This document shows, in pieces, positions 43,737-53,651 of a DNA stretch of 64,000 bases. The notes below the pieces were generated by a model. It did not search any database. It was given only the letters and a program-made list of their open reading frames with translations, and was not told where the DNA came from. Origin of the DNA: Ideonella sp. (GTDB taxonomy: Bacteria > Pseudomonadota > Gammaproteobacteria > Burkholderiales > Burkholderiaceae_C); NCBI GenBank assembly GCA_016721465.1, contig JADKIA010000003.1, positions 496,001 through 560,000 on the forward strand, given 5' to 3'. Within the stretch, counting starts at the first letter, position 1, and each line of letters begins with the position of its first letter. The translations under genes and the position numbers were made by a program.

Positions 43737-44492
43737 ATGGCAGACGCAAGCGTTCACGACACGCCGACCGAACCCGCACCGTCGTTCAGCCCGCTGTATC
43801 AGCAGATCAAGGCACTGATCACGCGTGAGTTGCAGGCGGGTGTGTGGAAACCCGGCGAGGCCATCCCCAGTGAGCTGGAGCTGGCAGCGCGCTTCAAGGT
43901 GAGCCAGGGCACGGTGCGCAAGGCCATCGACGAATTGGCGGCCGACAACCTGGTGGTGCGTCGCCAGGGCAAGGGCACCTTCGTGGCCACGCACGCCGAG
44001 CAGCACATCCAGTACCGATTCCTGCGCCTGATGCCCGATGACGGTGTGGCGCGCAGCATGGAGCGCCGCCTGATCGATTGCCGGCGCCTTCGAGCGCCGG
44101 CCGATGTGGCGCGTGCCCTGGCCGTGAAGACTGGCGACGCCGTGATTCAACTGCGGCGCCTGCTGCTGTCCGAGGGACGTCCCGTGGTGCTGGACGAGAT
44201 CTGGCTGCCTGGTGCGTTGTTCAAGGGGCTCACGGCCGAGCGACTGGCCGACTACAAGGGTCCGATGTACGGCATGTTCGAGGTGGAGTTCGGCGTGCGC
44301 ATGATCCGTGCTGAAGAAAAAATCCGCGCGCTGGCCGCTGACGCCTCGGTGGCCGAGTGGCTGAACGTGGCCCCCGGCGCACCATTGCTGAGCGTGGAGC
44401 GCCTGTCGTTCACCTACGGCGACCGGCCGGTGGAACTGCGCCGCGGGCTCTACCAGACCGAACAACACTTCTACCGCAATGAGCTGAGCTGA
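43737..44492 (+). CDS. GntR-family regulator, HutC/UTRA type
   Basis: 251 residues from ATG 43737; an earlier in-frame ATG at 43719 falls inside the repeat site. The GntR winged helix is at about 20-90 (SPLYQQIKALITRELQAG, PSELELAARFKVSQGTVRKA, RRQGKGTFV). The UTRA effector domain follows, with VIQLRRLLLSEGRPVVLDEIWLP and SVERLSFTYGDRPVELRRGLY. UTRA domains bind small metabolites. The gene sits between mdh and sdhCDAB, and the same motif is at its own promoter and at acnB, so control of TCA-cycle genes is a reasonable inference. Confidence 0.92.
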   Translation: MADASVHDTPTEPAPSFSPLYQQIKALITRELQAGVWKPGEAIPSELELAARFKVSQGTVRKAIDELAADNLVVRRQGKGTFVATHAEQHIQYRFLRLMPDDGVARSMERRLIDCRRLRAPADVARALAVKTGDAVIQLRRLLLSEGRPVVLDEIWLPGALFKGLTAERLADYKGPMYGMFEVEFGVRMIRAEEKIRALAADASVAEWLNVAPGAPLLSVERLSFTYGDRPVELRRGLYQTEQHFYRNELS

Positions 44493-44509
44493 AGTTTCTT
44501 GTGCCCAAG

Positions 44510-44549
44510 CTTCAGGTAAGCCTGCTGCGTTGCAATAAAATCTTCAGGT
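44510..44549 (+). promoter_or_regulatory. CTTCAGGT direct repeat upstream of sdhC
   Basis: CTTCAGGT occurs at 44510-44517 and 44542-44549 in the 87-bp gap before sdhC, with an AT-rich ATAAAAT between that could serve as a -10 region. The GTCTTAT motif is absent here. Role unknown. Confidence 0.35.
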
Positions 44550-44579
44550 TTCAAACCAAGCACAAAGCGATGGCAACCC

Positions 44580-45005
44580 ATGGCAGAGATCTCTAAACCA
44601 CGCCCCGGCGAGAACATGCGCCTCATCGAGGCCCTGCAATACCGGTTGCCCGTGGCGGGCATCGTGTCGATCCTGCACCGCGCGAGCGGCGTGGTGATGT
44701 TCGTGCTGCTGCCCTTCGTGATCTGGCTGTTCGACACCAGCGTCACGTCGGAAATATCGTTCGATCGATTCGCCAGTGCATTCACCGCCGGCATCGGTTT
44801 TGTGCCGGGCATCCTGGTCAAGCTGGCCGTGCTGGGCTTGATCTGGGCCTACCTGCACCATGCGATTGCCGGCGCGCGTCACCTGTGGATGGATGCCACG
44901 CACGCGGTGACGGTCGAATTCGGTCGCTCTTCGGCGATTGCCACCTTCGTGCTCAGCCTCGGACTCACGGTTGTGCTGGGCGCCAAGCTGTTCGGCCTGT
45001 ACTGA
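44580..45005 (+). CDS. sdhC: succinate dehydrogenase cytochrome b556 subunit
   Basis: 141 residues with three membrane helices. YRLPVAGIVSILHRASGVVMF holds the HRxSG motif near the quinone site, and YLHHAIAGARHLWMD gives the heme-ligating His followed by the conserved GxRHLxxD. First gene of the sdhCDABE-gltA cluster, 87 bp after gntR. The sdhD start is 13 bp downstream. Confidence 0.95.
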   Translation: MAEISKPRPGENMRLIEALQYRLPVAGIVSILHRASGVVMFVLLPFVIWLFDTSVTSEISFDRFASAFTAGIGFVPGILVKLAVLGLIWAYLHHAIAGARHLWMDATHAVTVEFGRSSAIATFVLSLGLTVVLGAKLFGLY

Positions 45006-45018
45006 AAGAGAACCCACC

Positions 45019-45384
45019 ATGGCCATCGAACACGGTTCCAAGCGCCTCGTCGTCGGCGCGCACTATGGTTTGCGCGACTGGCTCAGCCAGCGCATCACGG
45101 CTGCACTGATGCTGCTGTTCACGTTCTTGCTGCTGTTGCAGGTGCTGTTCACTGCGGGCCCGATCGGCTACGACAAGTGGGCCGGGATTTTTGCGCAGCA
45201 GTGGATGAAGGTGCTGACCTTCGTTGTTATCGTCTCGCTCGCCTACCACGCCTGGGTGGGCATGCGCGATGTTTTGATGGATTACATCAAGCCGGTCGGC
45301 ACGCGTCTGTTTGCTCAGGTGTGCACGATCGTTTGGCTGGTGGGCTGCGCCGGATGGGCAGTCCAGGTGCTCTGGAGGCTCTGA
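45019..45384 (+). CDS. sdhD: succinate dehydrogenase hydrophobic membrane anchor
   Basis: 121 residues, three hydrophobic helices. GAHYGLRDWLSQRITAALM contains the conserved RDWLxQR quinone-side motif, and LAYHAWVGMRDVLMDYIKP holds the His heme ligand plus the typical DYIKP. The start is MAIEHGSKR after AAAGAGAA. It ends 5 bp before sdhA. Confidence 0.95.
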   Translation: MAIEHGSKRLVVGAHYGLRDWLSQRITAALMLLFTFLLLLQVLFTAGPIGYDKWAGIFAQQWMKVLTFVVIVSLAYHAWVGMRDVLMDYIKPVGTRLFAQVCTIVWLVGCAGWAVQVLWRL

Positions 45385-45389
45385 GAAAA

Positions 45390-47201
45390 ATGACATCAAC
45401 CAAGGCTTCCGTGGCCCGCAGGAAATTCGACGTCGTCATCGTTGGCGCGGGCGGCTCGGGCATGCGCGCCTCGCTGCAACTGTCGCGCGCCGGGCTGAAT
45501 GTGGCCGTGCTGACCAAGGTGTTCCCAACGCGCTCGCACACCGTGGCGGCGCAAGGCGGCATCGGTGCCTCGCTCGGCAACATGAGCGAGGACAACTGGC
45601 ACTACCACTTCTACGACACCATCAAGGGCTCGGATTGGCTGGGTGACCAGGATGCCATCGAGTTCATGTGCCGTGAGGCGCCCAAGGTCGTGTACGAGCT
45701 CGAGCACTTCGGCATGCCCTTCGACCGCAACGACGACGGCACGATCTACCAGCGCCCGTTCGGTGGCCACACCGCCAACTATGGCGAGAAGCCCGTCCAG
45801 CGCGCCTGCGCCGCAGCCGACCGCACGGGCCACGCCATGTTGCACACGCTGTACCAGCAAAACGTCAAGGCCCGCACCAATTTCTTCGTCGAATGGATGG
45901 CGCTCGATCTGATCCGCGACGCCGACGGCGACGTGGTGGGTGTCACGGCGCTCGAGATGGAGACAGGCGAGGTCCACATCCTCGAAGCCAAGACCACGCT
46001 GTTGGCCACCGGCGGCGCCGGCCGCATCTATGCCGCCAGCACCAATGCCTTCATCAACACCGGCGATGGCCTGGGCATGGCGGCGCGTGCCGGCATCCCG
46101 CTGGAGGACATGGAGTTCTGGCAGTTCCACCCCACCGGCGTCGCCGGCGCCGGCGTGCTGCTCACCGAAGGCTGCCGCGGCGAAGGCGCGATCCTGCGCA
46201 ACGTCAATGGCGAACGTTTCATGGAACGTTACGCACCGACCTTGAAGGACCTGGCGCCGCGCGACTTCGTCTCGCGCTGCATGGACCAGGAAATCAAGGA
46301 AGGCCGGGGTTGTGGTCCGAACAAGGACTACATCAACCTGGACATGACCCACCTGGGTGGCGACACCATCCTGAAGCGGCTGCCCAGCGTCTTCGAGATC
46401 GGGCACAACTTCGCCAATGTGGACATCACCAAGGAAGCCATTCCTGTGGTGCCCACGATCCACTATCAGATGGGGGGCATCCCCACCAACATCAACGGCC
46501 AGGCGGTGGCGCCGAAGAACGGCAACCCTAACGACGTGGTGGGTGGCCTGTACGCGGTGGGCGAGTGCTCCTGCGTCAGTGTGCACGGCGCCAACCGCCT
46601 GGGCACCAATTCGCTGCTCGACCTGCTGGTGTTCGGCAAGGCCGCCGGCAACCACATCGTCGATGCCCTGGCCAAGTCCACCAAGAACCACAAGCCGTTG
46701 CCCGCCGATGCGTCCGACCGTTCGTTGGCGCGCATTGCGCGCCTGGATGCGAGCACGGGCGGCGAGTATGCCCAGGACGTGGCCAACGACCTGCGCGCGG
46801 CGATGCAGAAGCACGCCGCCGTGTTCCGCACCCAAGAGCTGCTCACGGCCGGCACGGTGGCCGTGGCGCAGATCCGAGAGCGCGTGGCGGGCATCACGCT
46901 GAAGGACAAGAGCAAGGTATTCAACACGGCCCGCATCGAGGCGCTTGAAGTCGAGAACCTGATCGAGGCGGCGCAGGCCACCATCGAGTCGGCAGCCGCT
47001 CGCCACGAATGTCGCGGTGCCCACACCGTGAAGGACTACGAGCGTGGTGCGGACGACGCAGAGTTCCCGCTGGGCCGAAACGATGCGCAGTGGATGAAGC
47101 ACACGCTGTGGTTCAAGGACGGCAACCGCCTCGACTACAAGCCGGTGCAACTCAAGCCACTCACCGTGGACAGCGTGCCTCCCAAGGTGCGCACGTTCTG
47201 A
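45390..47201 (+). CDS. sdhA: succinate dehydrogenase flavoprotein subunit
   Basis: The 603-residue catalytic subunit of complex II. FAD-binding VGAGGSGMRASLQLS at 18-32, and the covalent FAD His is His50 in TRSHTVAAQGGIGASLG. The catalytic residues lie in FWQFHPTGVAGAG, TEGCRGEGAIL, APRDFVSRCMDQE, PTIHYQMGGIPTN and HGANRLGTNSLLDL. The C-terminal helical domain ends DYKPVQLKPLTVDSVPPKVRTF. The start MTSTKASVARRKF is 5 bp after sdhD; the frame is open further upstream but only overlaps sdhD. Confidence 0.98.
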   Translation: MTSTKASVARRKFDVVIVGAGGSGMRASLQLSRAGLNVAVLTKVFPTRSHTVAAQGGIGASLGNMSEDNWHYHFYDTIKGSDWLGDQDAIEFMCREAPKVVYELEHFGMPFDRNDDGTIYQRPFGGHTANYGEKPVQRACAAADRTGHAMLHTLYQQNVKARTNFFVEWMALDLIRDADGDVVGVTALEMETGEVHILEAKTTLLATGGAGRIYAASTNAFINTGDGLGMAARAGIPLEDMEFWQFHPTGVAGAGVLLTEGCRGEGAILRNVNGERFMERYAPTLKDLAPRDFVSRCMDQEIKEGRGCGPNKDYINLDMTHLGGDTILKRLPSVFEIGHNFANVDITKEAIPVVPTIHYQMGGIPTNINGQAVAPKNGNPNDVVGGLYAVGECSCVSVHGANRLGTNSLLDLLVFGKAAGNHIVDALAKSTKNHKPLPADASDRSLARIARLDASTGGEYAQDVANDLRAAMQKHAAVFRTQELLTAGTVAVAQIRERVAGITLKDKSKVFNTARIEALEVENLIEAAQATIESAAARHECRGAHTVKDYERGADDAEFPLGRNDAQWMKHTLWFKDGNRLDYKPVQLKPLTVDSVPPKVRTF

Positions 47202-47251
47202 TGTGCCACGTCCTTTGATTGCCCGCGACTCACGCTCCGGAGAATAGCCAA

Positions 47252-47956
47252 ATGGCCAAGCGCACTTTCCAGATCTACCGCTACGACCCCGACACGGATG
47301 CGAAGCCCTACATGCAGTCCATCGACGTCGAGCTCGACGGCTCCGAGCGCATGCTGCTCGACGCCCTGATCAAGCTCAAGTCGGTCGATCCGGCCATCAG
47401 CTTCCGTCGCAGTTGCCGCGAAGGGGTGTGTGGTTCGGACGCGATGAACATCAACGGCAAGAACGGCCTGGCCTGTCTGACCAACATGCGCGACCTGACC
47501 GGCACCGTGGTGCTCAAGCCGCTGCCGGGCCTGCCGGTGATCCGCGACCTGATCGTGGACATGACGCAGTTCTTCAAGCAATACAACTCGATCAAGCCCT
47601 ACCTCGTCAACGACAGCATTCCGCCCGAGAAGGAAAGGCTGCAGACGCCAGAAGAACGCGAAGAGCTCAATGGTCTGTACGAGTGCATCCTGTGTGCCAG
47701 TTGTTCCACCAGCTGCCCGAGCTTCTGGTGGAACCCGGACAAGTTCGTCGGCCCGGCGGGCCTGTTGCAGGCCTATCGGTTCATCGCCGACAGCCGCGAC
47801 CAGGACACCGGCGCCCGCCTGGACAACTTGGAAGACCCCTACCGGTTGTTCCGCTGCCACACCATCATGAATTGCGTGGATGTTTGTCCCAAGGGCTTGA
47901 ATCCCACCAAGGCCATCGGCAAGATCAAAGAGTTGATGGTTCGACGCGCCGTCTAG
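47252..47956 (+). CDS. sdhB: succinate dehydrogenase iron-sulfur subunit
   Basis: 234 residues from MAKRTFQIYRYDPD. The [2Fe-2S] motif is CREGVCGSD...C, with Asp at the third ligand position as in E. coli. CILCASCSTSCPSFWWN and CHTIMNCVDVCPKGLNP supply the [4Fe-4S] and [3Fe-4S] ligands and the quinone-site Trp. Follows sdhA by 50 bp. The next gene begins directly after its TAG. Confidence 0.98.
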   Translation: MAKRTFQIYRYDPDTDAKPYMQSIDVELDGSERMLLDALIKLKSVDPAISFRRSCREGVCGSDAMNINGKNGLACLTNMRDLTGTVVLKPLPGLPVIRDLIVDMTQFFKQYNSIKPYLVNDSIPPEKERLQTPEEREELNGLYECILCASCSTSCPSFWWNPDKFVGPAGLLQAYRFIADSRDQDTGARLDNLEDPYRLFRCHTIMNCVDVCPKGLNPTKAIGKIKELMVRRAV

Positions 47957-48268
47957 GTGCACGGCGGACAGCCTGTTGAAAGCCTTGCTGTGGACACTGC
48001 GTTGCATCCAACCGATCTCAGCCGGCTGAAGTGGCGCTGCCGCCGCGGCCTGCTTGAGAACGATCTGTTCATTGAACGTTTCTTCCGGCGACATGAGGCC
48101 AAGCTCACCGTCGCCCACGCAGCCGGGCTCCAGCAGTTGATGGACTTGGCTGACCACGACCTGCTCGACCTGTTTCTGGCGCGCCGCGAACCCGAGGGTG
48201 GGTTGGCCAACCCGAACGTGACGACAGTGCTTGGCATGTTGCGGGCGCAAGATGTTTCGCCCGTCTAG
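47957..48268 (+). CDS. sdhE: FAD assembly factor SdhE
   Basis: A small protein (103 residues from GTG 47957; about 92 from GTG 47990, which has GAAAG ahead of it) of the SdhE/SDH5 family. The RGxxE hallmark is present as RRGLLENDLFIERFF, and DLADHDLLDLFLAR matches the rest. SdhE helps attach FAD covalently to SdhA. Its place between sdhB and gltA is standard. The first GTG immediately follows the sdhB stop, so the exact start is unsure. It presumably acts on the canonical SdhA, not on the second flavoprotein, which lacks the His. Confidence 0.9.
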   Translation: MHGGQPVESLAVDTALHPTDLSRLKWRCRRGLLENDLFIERFFRRHEAKLTVAHAAGLQQLMDLADHDLLDLFLARREPEGGLANPNVTTVLGMLRAQDVSPV

Positions 48269-48304
48269 CGATCCGCCCCGTTTAGAACTTGAACTTCAAA
48301 GGGA

Positions 48305-49624
48305 ATGACGACCATGACCCCCTCCGACGTGAAAGCCACACTGTCGTTCTCCGACGGCAGCCCCAGCATGGAACTGCCCCTGTACAAGGGCAGCATTGGC
48401 CCGGATGTCATCGACATCCGCAAGCTCTACGGGCAGACGGGCAAATTCACCTACGACCCGGGTTTTCTGTCCACGGCGTCGTGCAATTCCACCATCACCT
48501 ACATCGATGGCGACAAGGGCGAGTTGCTGTACCGCGGCTACCCGATCGAGCAGCTTGCGGTGAACTGTGACTTCCTCGAGACCTGTCACCTGCTGCTGTA
48601 CGGAGACCTGCCCAACCCGGCGCAGAAGGTGGACTTCACTGCCCGTGTGACCAACCACACCATGGTCAACGAGCAGATGCAGTTCTTCCTGCGCGGCTTC
48701 CGCAGGGATGCGCACCCGATGGCGGTGATGACCGGCCTGGTTGGTGCCCTGTCGGCCTTCTATCACGACAGCACCGACATCAACAATGCGCACCACCGTG
48801 ACATCGCAGCGATTCGCCTGATCGCCAAGATGCCCACCCTGGTGGCCATGGCCTACAAGTATTCGGCCGGCCAGCCCTACATGTACCCGCGCAATGACCT
48901 GTCCTATGCGGGCAACTTCATGCGCATGATGTTTGCCACGCCCTGCGAGGACTTCAAGGTCAACCCGGTGATCGAACGTGCGCTGGACCGCATCTTCATC
49001 CTGCACGCCGACCACGAGCAGAACGCCAGCACCTCCACGGTCCGCCTGTGCGGTTCGTCGGGCACCAACCCCTTCGCGGCCATCGCTGCGGGCGTGGCCT
49101 GCCTGTGGGGCCCTGCGCACGGTGGTGCCAACGAGGCGTGCCTGAACATGTTGGGCGACATCCAGGCCATGGGCGGCGTCGAGAAGATCGGTGAGTTCAT
49201 CAAGCAGGTCAAGGACAAGAACTCGCAGGTCAAGCTGATGGGCTTTGGCCACCGCGTCTACAAGAACTACGATCCGCGCGCCAAGCTGATGCGCGAGACC
49301 TGCCACGAGGTGCTGGGTGCCCTGGGTCTGCACGATGATCCGTTGTTCAAGCTGGCCATGGCGCTGGAGAAGATTGCGCTGGAAGACGACTATTTCGTCT
49401 CCCGCAAGCTCTATCCGAACGTGGATTTCTACTCCGGCATCGTGCAACGCGCCATCGGCATTCCGGTGTCGCTGTTCACCGCGATCTTCGCCCTGGCACG
49501 CACCGTGGGCTGGATCGCCCAACTCAACGAGATGATTGCCGACCCCGAGTACAAGATCGGCCGTCCGCGCCAATTGTTCGTCGGCTCAGCCAAGCGCGAT
49601 GTCAGGCCATTGGCCCAGCGCTGA
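48305..49624 (+). CDS. gltA: citrate synthase
   Basis: Condenses oxaloacetate and acetyl-CoA to citrate. The 439 residues fit the hexameric, NADH-sensitive type II enzyme of Gram-negatives, including the N-terminal beta domain (TLSFSDGSPSMELPLYKG). Catalytic residues are His272 (GPAHGGANEA), His316 (GFGHRVYK) and Asp374 (NVDFYSG). HADHEQNASTSTVR is also diagnostic. Last gene of the sdh cluster, ended by a strong terminator. Confidence 0.98.
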   Translation: MTTMTPSDVKATLSFSDGSPSMELPLYKGSIGPDVIDIRKLYGQTGKFTYDPGFLSTASCNSTITYIDGDKGELLYRGYPIEQLAVNCDFLETCHLLLYGDLPNPAQKVDFTARVTNHTMVNEQMQFFLRGFRRDAHPMAVMTGLVGALSAFYHDSTDINNAHHRDIAAIRLIAKMPTLVAMAYKYSAGQPYMYPRNDLSYAGNFMRMMFATPCEDFKVNPVIERALDRIFILHADHEQNASTSTVRLCGSSGTNPFAAIAAGVACLWGPAHGGANEACLNMLGDIQAMGGVEKIGEFIKQVKDKNSQVKLMGFGHRVYKNYDPRAKLMRETCHEVLGALGLHDDPLFKLAMALEKIALEDDYFVSRKLYPNVDFYSGIVQRAIGIPVSLFTAIFALARTVGWIAQLNEMIADPEYKIGRPRQLFVGSAKRDVRPLAQR

Positions 49625-49661
49625 TGGGCCGAGCGCGTTGACGCTTCTGCCCTGAAGCATG

Positions 49662-49692
49662 ACAGCCGCCTTCGGGCGGCTGTGCCGTTTTT
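49662..49692 (+). terminator. intrinsic terminator of the sdh-gltA operon
   Basis: ACAGCCGCC (49662-49670), a TTCG tetraloop and GGCGGCTGT (49675-49683) form a perfect 9-bp stem, with TTTTT at 49688-49692. It starts 38 bp after gltA. Confidence 0.92.
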
Positions 49693-49715
49693 GGCGCCCG
49701 GCCGCCCTCGGCCGG

Positions 49716-50462
49716 TCAGCGGCCGCTCGGGTCCACCAATGGCAGCAGATCGGCCCGCAACTGATGCCAGAGTGACACGGCCTCGGGCACCAGATCGGCC
49801 GCAGCGGCCTCGGCCCGTGCAGCCAGCGCCGACAGGTCGGGATGCCCCAGCGTCAACAGCACGGTCTTCAAGCTGTGCACGACACGCCGCAGTGTGGCCA
49901 GGTCGTTCGCCTCGACAGCGGCATCCGCCATTTCAACGTCTTGGGCGAACTGCAGGCGGCAGGCCTGCGCGAACGCGTCAAACAACGGGGCATCGCCACC
50001 AAAGAAGGTGTCGATGGCCTGCTGGCGCGCGGCCTGCAGATTGGCGGTGGACGAAGTCGATGCAGCGTCGCCCATCACCTGTGCGGGCTGGATGCACTCC
50101 AATACATGTCGTTCCAGATCGGCCAGCGAAATCGGCTTGGCGAGGATGCGGTGCACCCCCCAATGCTCGAGCCGGGTGCGCGTGGCCTCATCGAAGCCGG
50201 CACTGAACACCGCCAGTTCGGCCTTGCCACGCCATTCGGGGTGCTGCTCGAACATCTGTTGCAGCAGGTCGAGGCCCGAGCCGTCAGGCAGCATCAAGTC
50301 CAGGATCACCAGCGAAAAGGGCCCCTCACCCAGCAACGAGCGGGCTTCGGCCAGATTGGCGGCCGTCGACAAACGCACTGGCAGCCCTTCCAGGGCCATG
50401 CTCACGAAGCGTCGGATCGAAGGGTCGTCCTCGACCAACAGCACCTGAGGCAAGCCGCTCAA
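49716..50462 (-). CDS. response regulator with receiver and Hpt domains
   Basis: 248 residues. The receiver (5-125) has the acidic pair EDD at 11-13, phospho-acceptor Asp55 in VILDLMLPDGSG, and the conserved Lys in ILAKPISL. After a Ser/Thr linker an Hpt domain follows (about 145-235), with His196 in VVHSLKTVLLTLG. No DNA-binding or enzyme domain, so it probably relays phosphate. It begins with TTG, whose bases overlap the TGA of the upstream gene (TTGA), implying coupled translation. No histidine kinase is adjacent. Confidence 0.85.
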   Translation of the reverse strand: MSGLPQVLLVEDDPSIRRFVSMALEGLPVRLSTAANLAEARSLLGEGPFSLVILDLMLPDGSGLDLLQQMFEQHPEWRGKAELAVFSAGFDEATRTRLEHWGVHRILAKPISLADLERHVLECIQPAQVMGDAASTSSTANLQAARQQAIDTFFGGDAPLFDAFAQACRLQFAQDVEMADAAVEANDLATLRRVVHSLKTVLLTLGHPDLSALAARAEAAAADLVPEAVSLWHQLRADLLPLVDPSGR

Positions 50463-51112
50463 TTGCTGGGGCCGGCGGCGGCTGTGCGGCTGAGGCAGGC
50501 CGCCAGCACGCGGGGCAGTTCGGCGACGATTTGCGACTTGTGCACCACCGGCACGCCGCTGAGCGCAAACGCATAGGGTGCACGTTGGGCTTCGTCGAGC
50601 GAGGTCACCACAATCAGGTGACTGTGCCGGAACTGCGGGTGCGAGCGCAGACTGGTGATGAGCGTGGCGCCATCGATGCCCGGCAGCAGGATGTCGACGA
50701 TCAGCACATCGGGGTCGAGCCGACCGGCCATTGCCAAACCGGCGATGCCGTCGTCAGCCACTTGCACATCGGCATCGGGAAGGTGCTGTTTGAGCAGCAG
50801 TGACAGCAGATTCTGGTAGTGGGCGGAATCTTCGATCACCAGCACCCGTGGTCCCTTGGCACCGTTGATTGAGACGTTGGGATGCCCGGATCGGGCCGGG
50901 CCCGAGGATTCGCCATTGCGGGCATTCAGCCAGCGCTGAACCGAATGGCGCGCGATCCGGCGGTGGCCGCCAGGGGTCTTCCAGGCTTCAAGATCGCCGC
51001 GATCGACCATCATCTGCACGGAGCGCACAGCCATTCCCAGCATTTTCGCCACCTCGATGGTGGTGAAGTGGTCGGGGGTGTCTTGTCCGGCCGGGGTTTC
51101 AACCATGCCCAC
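50459..51112 (-). CDS. excisionase-type HTH protein with C-terminal receiver domain
   Basis: 217 residues. The N-terminus (14-65) is a MerR/excisionase-like helix-turn-helix: FTTIEVAKMLGMAVRSVQMM, then the wing DLEAWKTPGGHRRIARHSV. A receiver domain (88-210) follows, with acidic residues in VIEDS and phospho-acceptor Asp140 in VLIVDILLPGIDG. The order is the reverse of usual response regulators. ATG 51106 (third codon) is an alternative start. It is likely a phosphorylation-controlled DNA-binding protein working with the receiver-Hpt partner downstream. The sucD gene ends 203 bp upstream on the same strand. Confidence 0.85.
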   Translation of the reverse strand: MGMVETPAGQDTPDHFTTIEVAKMLGMAVRSVQMMVDRGDLEAWKTPGGHRRIARHSVQRWLNARNGESSGPARSGHPNVSINGAKGPRVLVIEDSAHYQNLLSLLLKQHLPDADVQVADDGIAGLAMAGRLDPDVLIVDILLPGIDGATLITSLRSHPQFRHSHLIVVTSLDEAQRAPYAFALSGVPVVHKSQIVAELPRVLAACLSRTAAAGPSN

Positions 51113-51201
51113 GATTCTGCCGGAATTTTGTCTGGCAACAATGGGGCATCATGGATGATAGAGATACCGCATGTAGCAATTTGAGCCGGGTGGGCGGGGA
51201 T

Positions 51202-51292
51202 CTTGGGCGGCCCAAGTCCGCCAGGGGGTGCAGGTCGAGCGCTGGCGCGATCCCCAACCTCCACAGCAGCAGGGCCGCGGATCAGCGGCCCT
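51202..51292 (-). terminator. two hairpins downstream of sucD
   Basis: AGGGCCGC/GCGGCCCT (51271-51278 and 51285-51292, 6-nt loop) lies 24 bp after sucD. A second stem, CTTGGG/CCCAAG, is at 51202-51216. Neither has a T run on the minus strand, so termination may be partial or Rho-assisted. Confidence 0.4.
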
Positions 51293-51315
51293 GGACATCG
51301 GTGCCGAGGCTCGCG

Positions 51316-52209
51316 CTACAGCAGCGCCCTGAGCAACCTGGCCATTTCGGAGGGGTTGCGGGTGACGGTGAAGCCGCACTCCTGCATGATGGCGAGCTTG
51401 GCGTCGGCGGTGTCGGCGCCGCCGGAGATCAGCGCGCCGGCGTGGCCCATGCGCTTGCCCGCCGGGGCGGTGACGCCGGCGATGAAGCCCACGATGGGTT
51501 TTTTCATGTTGGCCTGGCACCAGCGCGCCGCCTCGGCCTCGTCCGGCCCGCCGATCTCGCCGATCATGATCACCGCATCGGTGTCCGGATCGTCGTTGAA
51601 CAGGCGCATCACGTCGATGTGCTTCAGGCCGTTGATCGGGTCGCCCCCGATGCCCACGGCGCTGCTCTGGCCCAGCCCGATCTCGGTGAGCTGCGCCACG
51701 GCCTCGTAGGTCAGCGTGCCCGAGCGGCTGACCACCCCGATGCGGCCCTTGCGGTGGATGTGGCCCGGCATGATGCCGATCTTGATCTCCTCGGGCGTGA
51801 TCAGCCCGGGGCAGTTCGGCCCCAGCAGCAGCGTTTTCTTGCCGCCCGCGGCCTCCTTGGCGATCATGCGGTTGCGCACCTCGAGCATGTCGCGCACGGG
51901 GATGCCCTCGGTGATGCAGATGGCCAGGTCCAGATCGGCCTCGACCGCCTCCCAGATGGCCGCCGCCGCGCCCGCCGGGGGCACGTAGATCACGCTGACC
52001 GTCGCGCCCGTCTGGCCGGCCGCCTCCTTCACGCTGGCGTAGATCGGGATGCCCTCGAAGCTCTCGCCGGCCTTCTTCGGGTTCACCCCGGCCACGAAGC
52101 AGGCACGGCCGTTGGCGTAGGCCTGGCAGCCCTTGGTGTGGAACTGCCCGGTCTTGCCGGTGATGCCCTGGGTGATGACGCGGGTGTCTTTGTTGATCAG
52201 GATAGACAT
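51316..52209 (-). CDS. sucD: succinyl-CoA synthetase, alpha subunit
   Basis: The ADP-forming TCA-cycle enzyme that converts succinyl-CoA to succinate with nucleotide synthesis. 297 residues; the CoA-binding N-terminus starts SILINKDTRVITQGITGKTG, and the phosphorylated His is His256 in MGHAGALISGGADTA. GPNCPGLITPEEIKIGIMPG and GIGGDPINGLKHID are also diagnostic. It is separated from sucC by an unusual 135-bp hairpin-rich spacer. Confidence 0.97.
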   Translation of the reverse strand: MSILINKDTRVITQGITGKTGQFHTKGCQAYANGRACFVAGVNPKKAGESFEGIPIYASVKEAAGQTGATVSVIYVPPAGAAAAIWEAVEADLDLAICITEGIPVRDMLEVRNRMIAKEAAGGKKTLLLGPNCPGLITPEEIKIGIMPGHIHRKGRIGVVSRSGTLTYEAVAQLTEIGLGQSSAVGIGGDPINGLKHIDVMRLFNDDPDTDAVIMIGEIGGPDEAEAARWCQANMKKPIVGFIAGVTAPAGKRMGHAGALISGGADTADAKLAIMQECGFTVTRNPSEMARLLRALL

Positions 52210-52344
52210 GAAGTCCTCGATATCAGTTGGCCCACAGGCCGAAGAGGGGGATGCTGCGCCCGGTGGCCGCCGCGGAACCGGCTTGGCCGGGCCGCCGGCG
52301 GCGCCCCCTTGAGGGGGCAGCGCCGAAGGCGCTCCGGGGGTGGG
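52210..52344. repeat. hairpin-rich spacer between sucC and sucD
   Basis: The usual sucC-sucD junction is only a few bases, but here 135 bp intervene. It contains several stems: CCCCC-TTGA-GGGGG (52304-52317), AGCGCC-GAA-GGCGCT (52319-52333) and CCGGC-TTG-GCCGG (52278-52290). The layout resembles dispersed GC-rich intergenic repeat units known in betaproteobacteria. I saw no second clear copy in this window. Confidence 0.5.
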
Positions 52345-53520
<1,176 letters not shown>

Positions 53521-53651
53521 CTTGGGGGCTCCTGTGGTTGGGCTGCCGGTGTGCTGCGGTTCGTGGCGGCCCGAAGAATAGGGTGCCAGCCTGACCGCAA
53601 GCTGATGAGTCTGCGGCAGGGGGCCGTGGGGTAGGCGGTGTGGGAGAGGTG

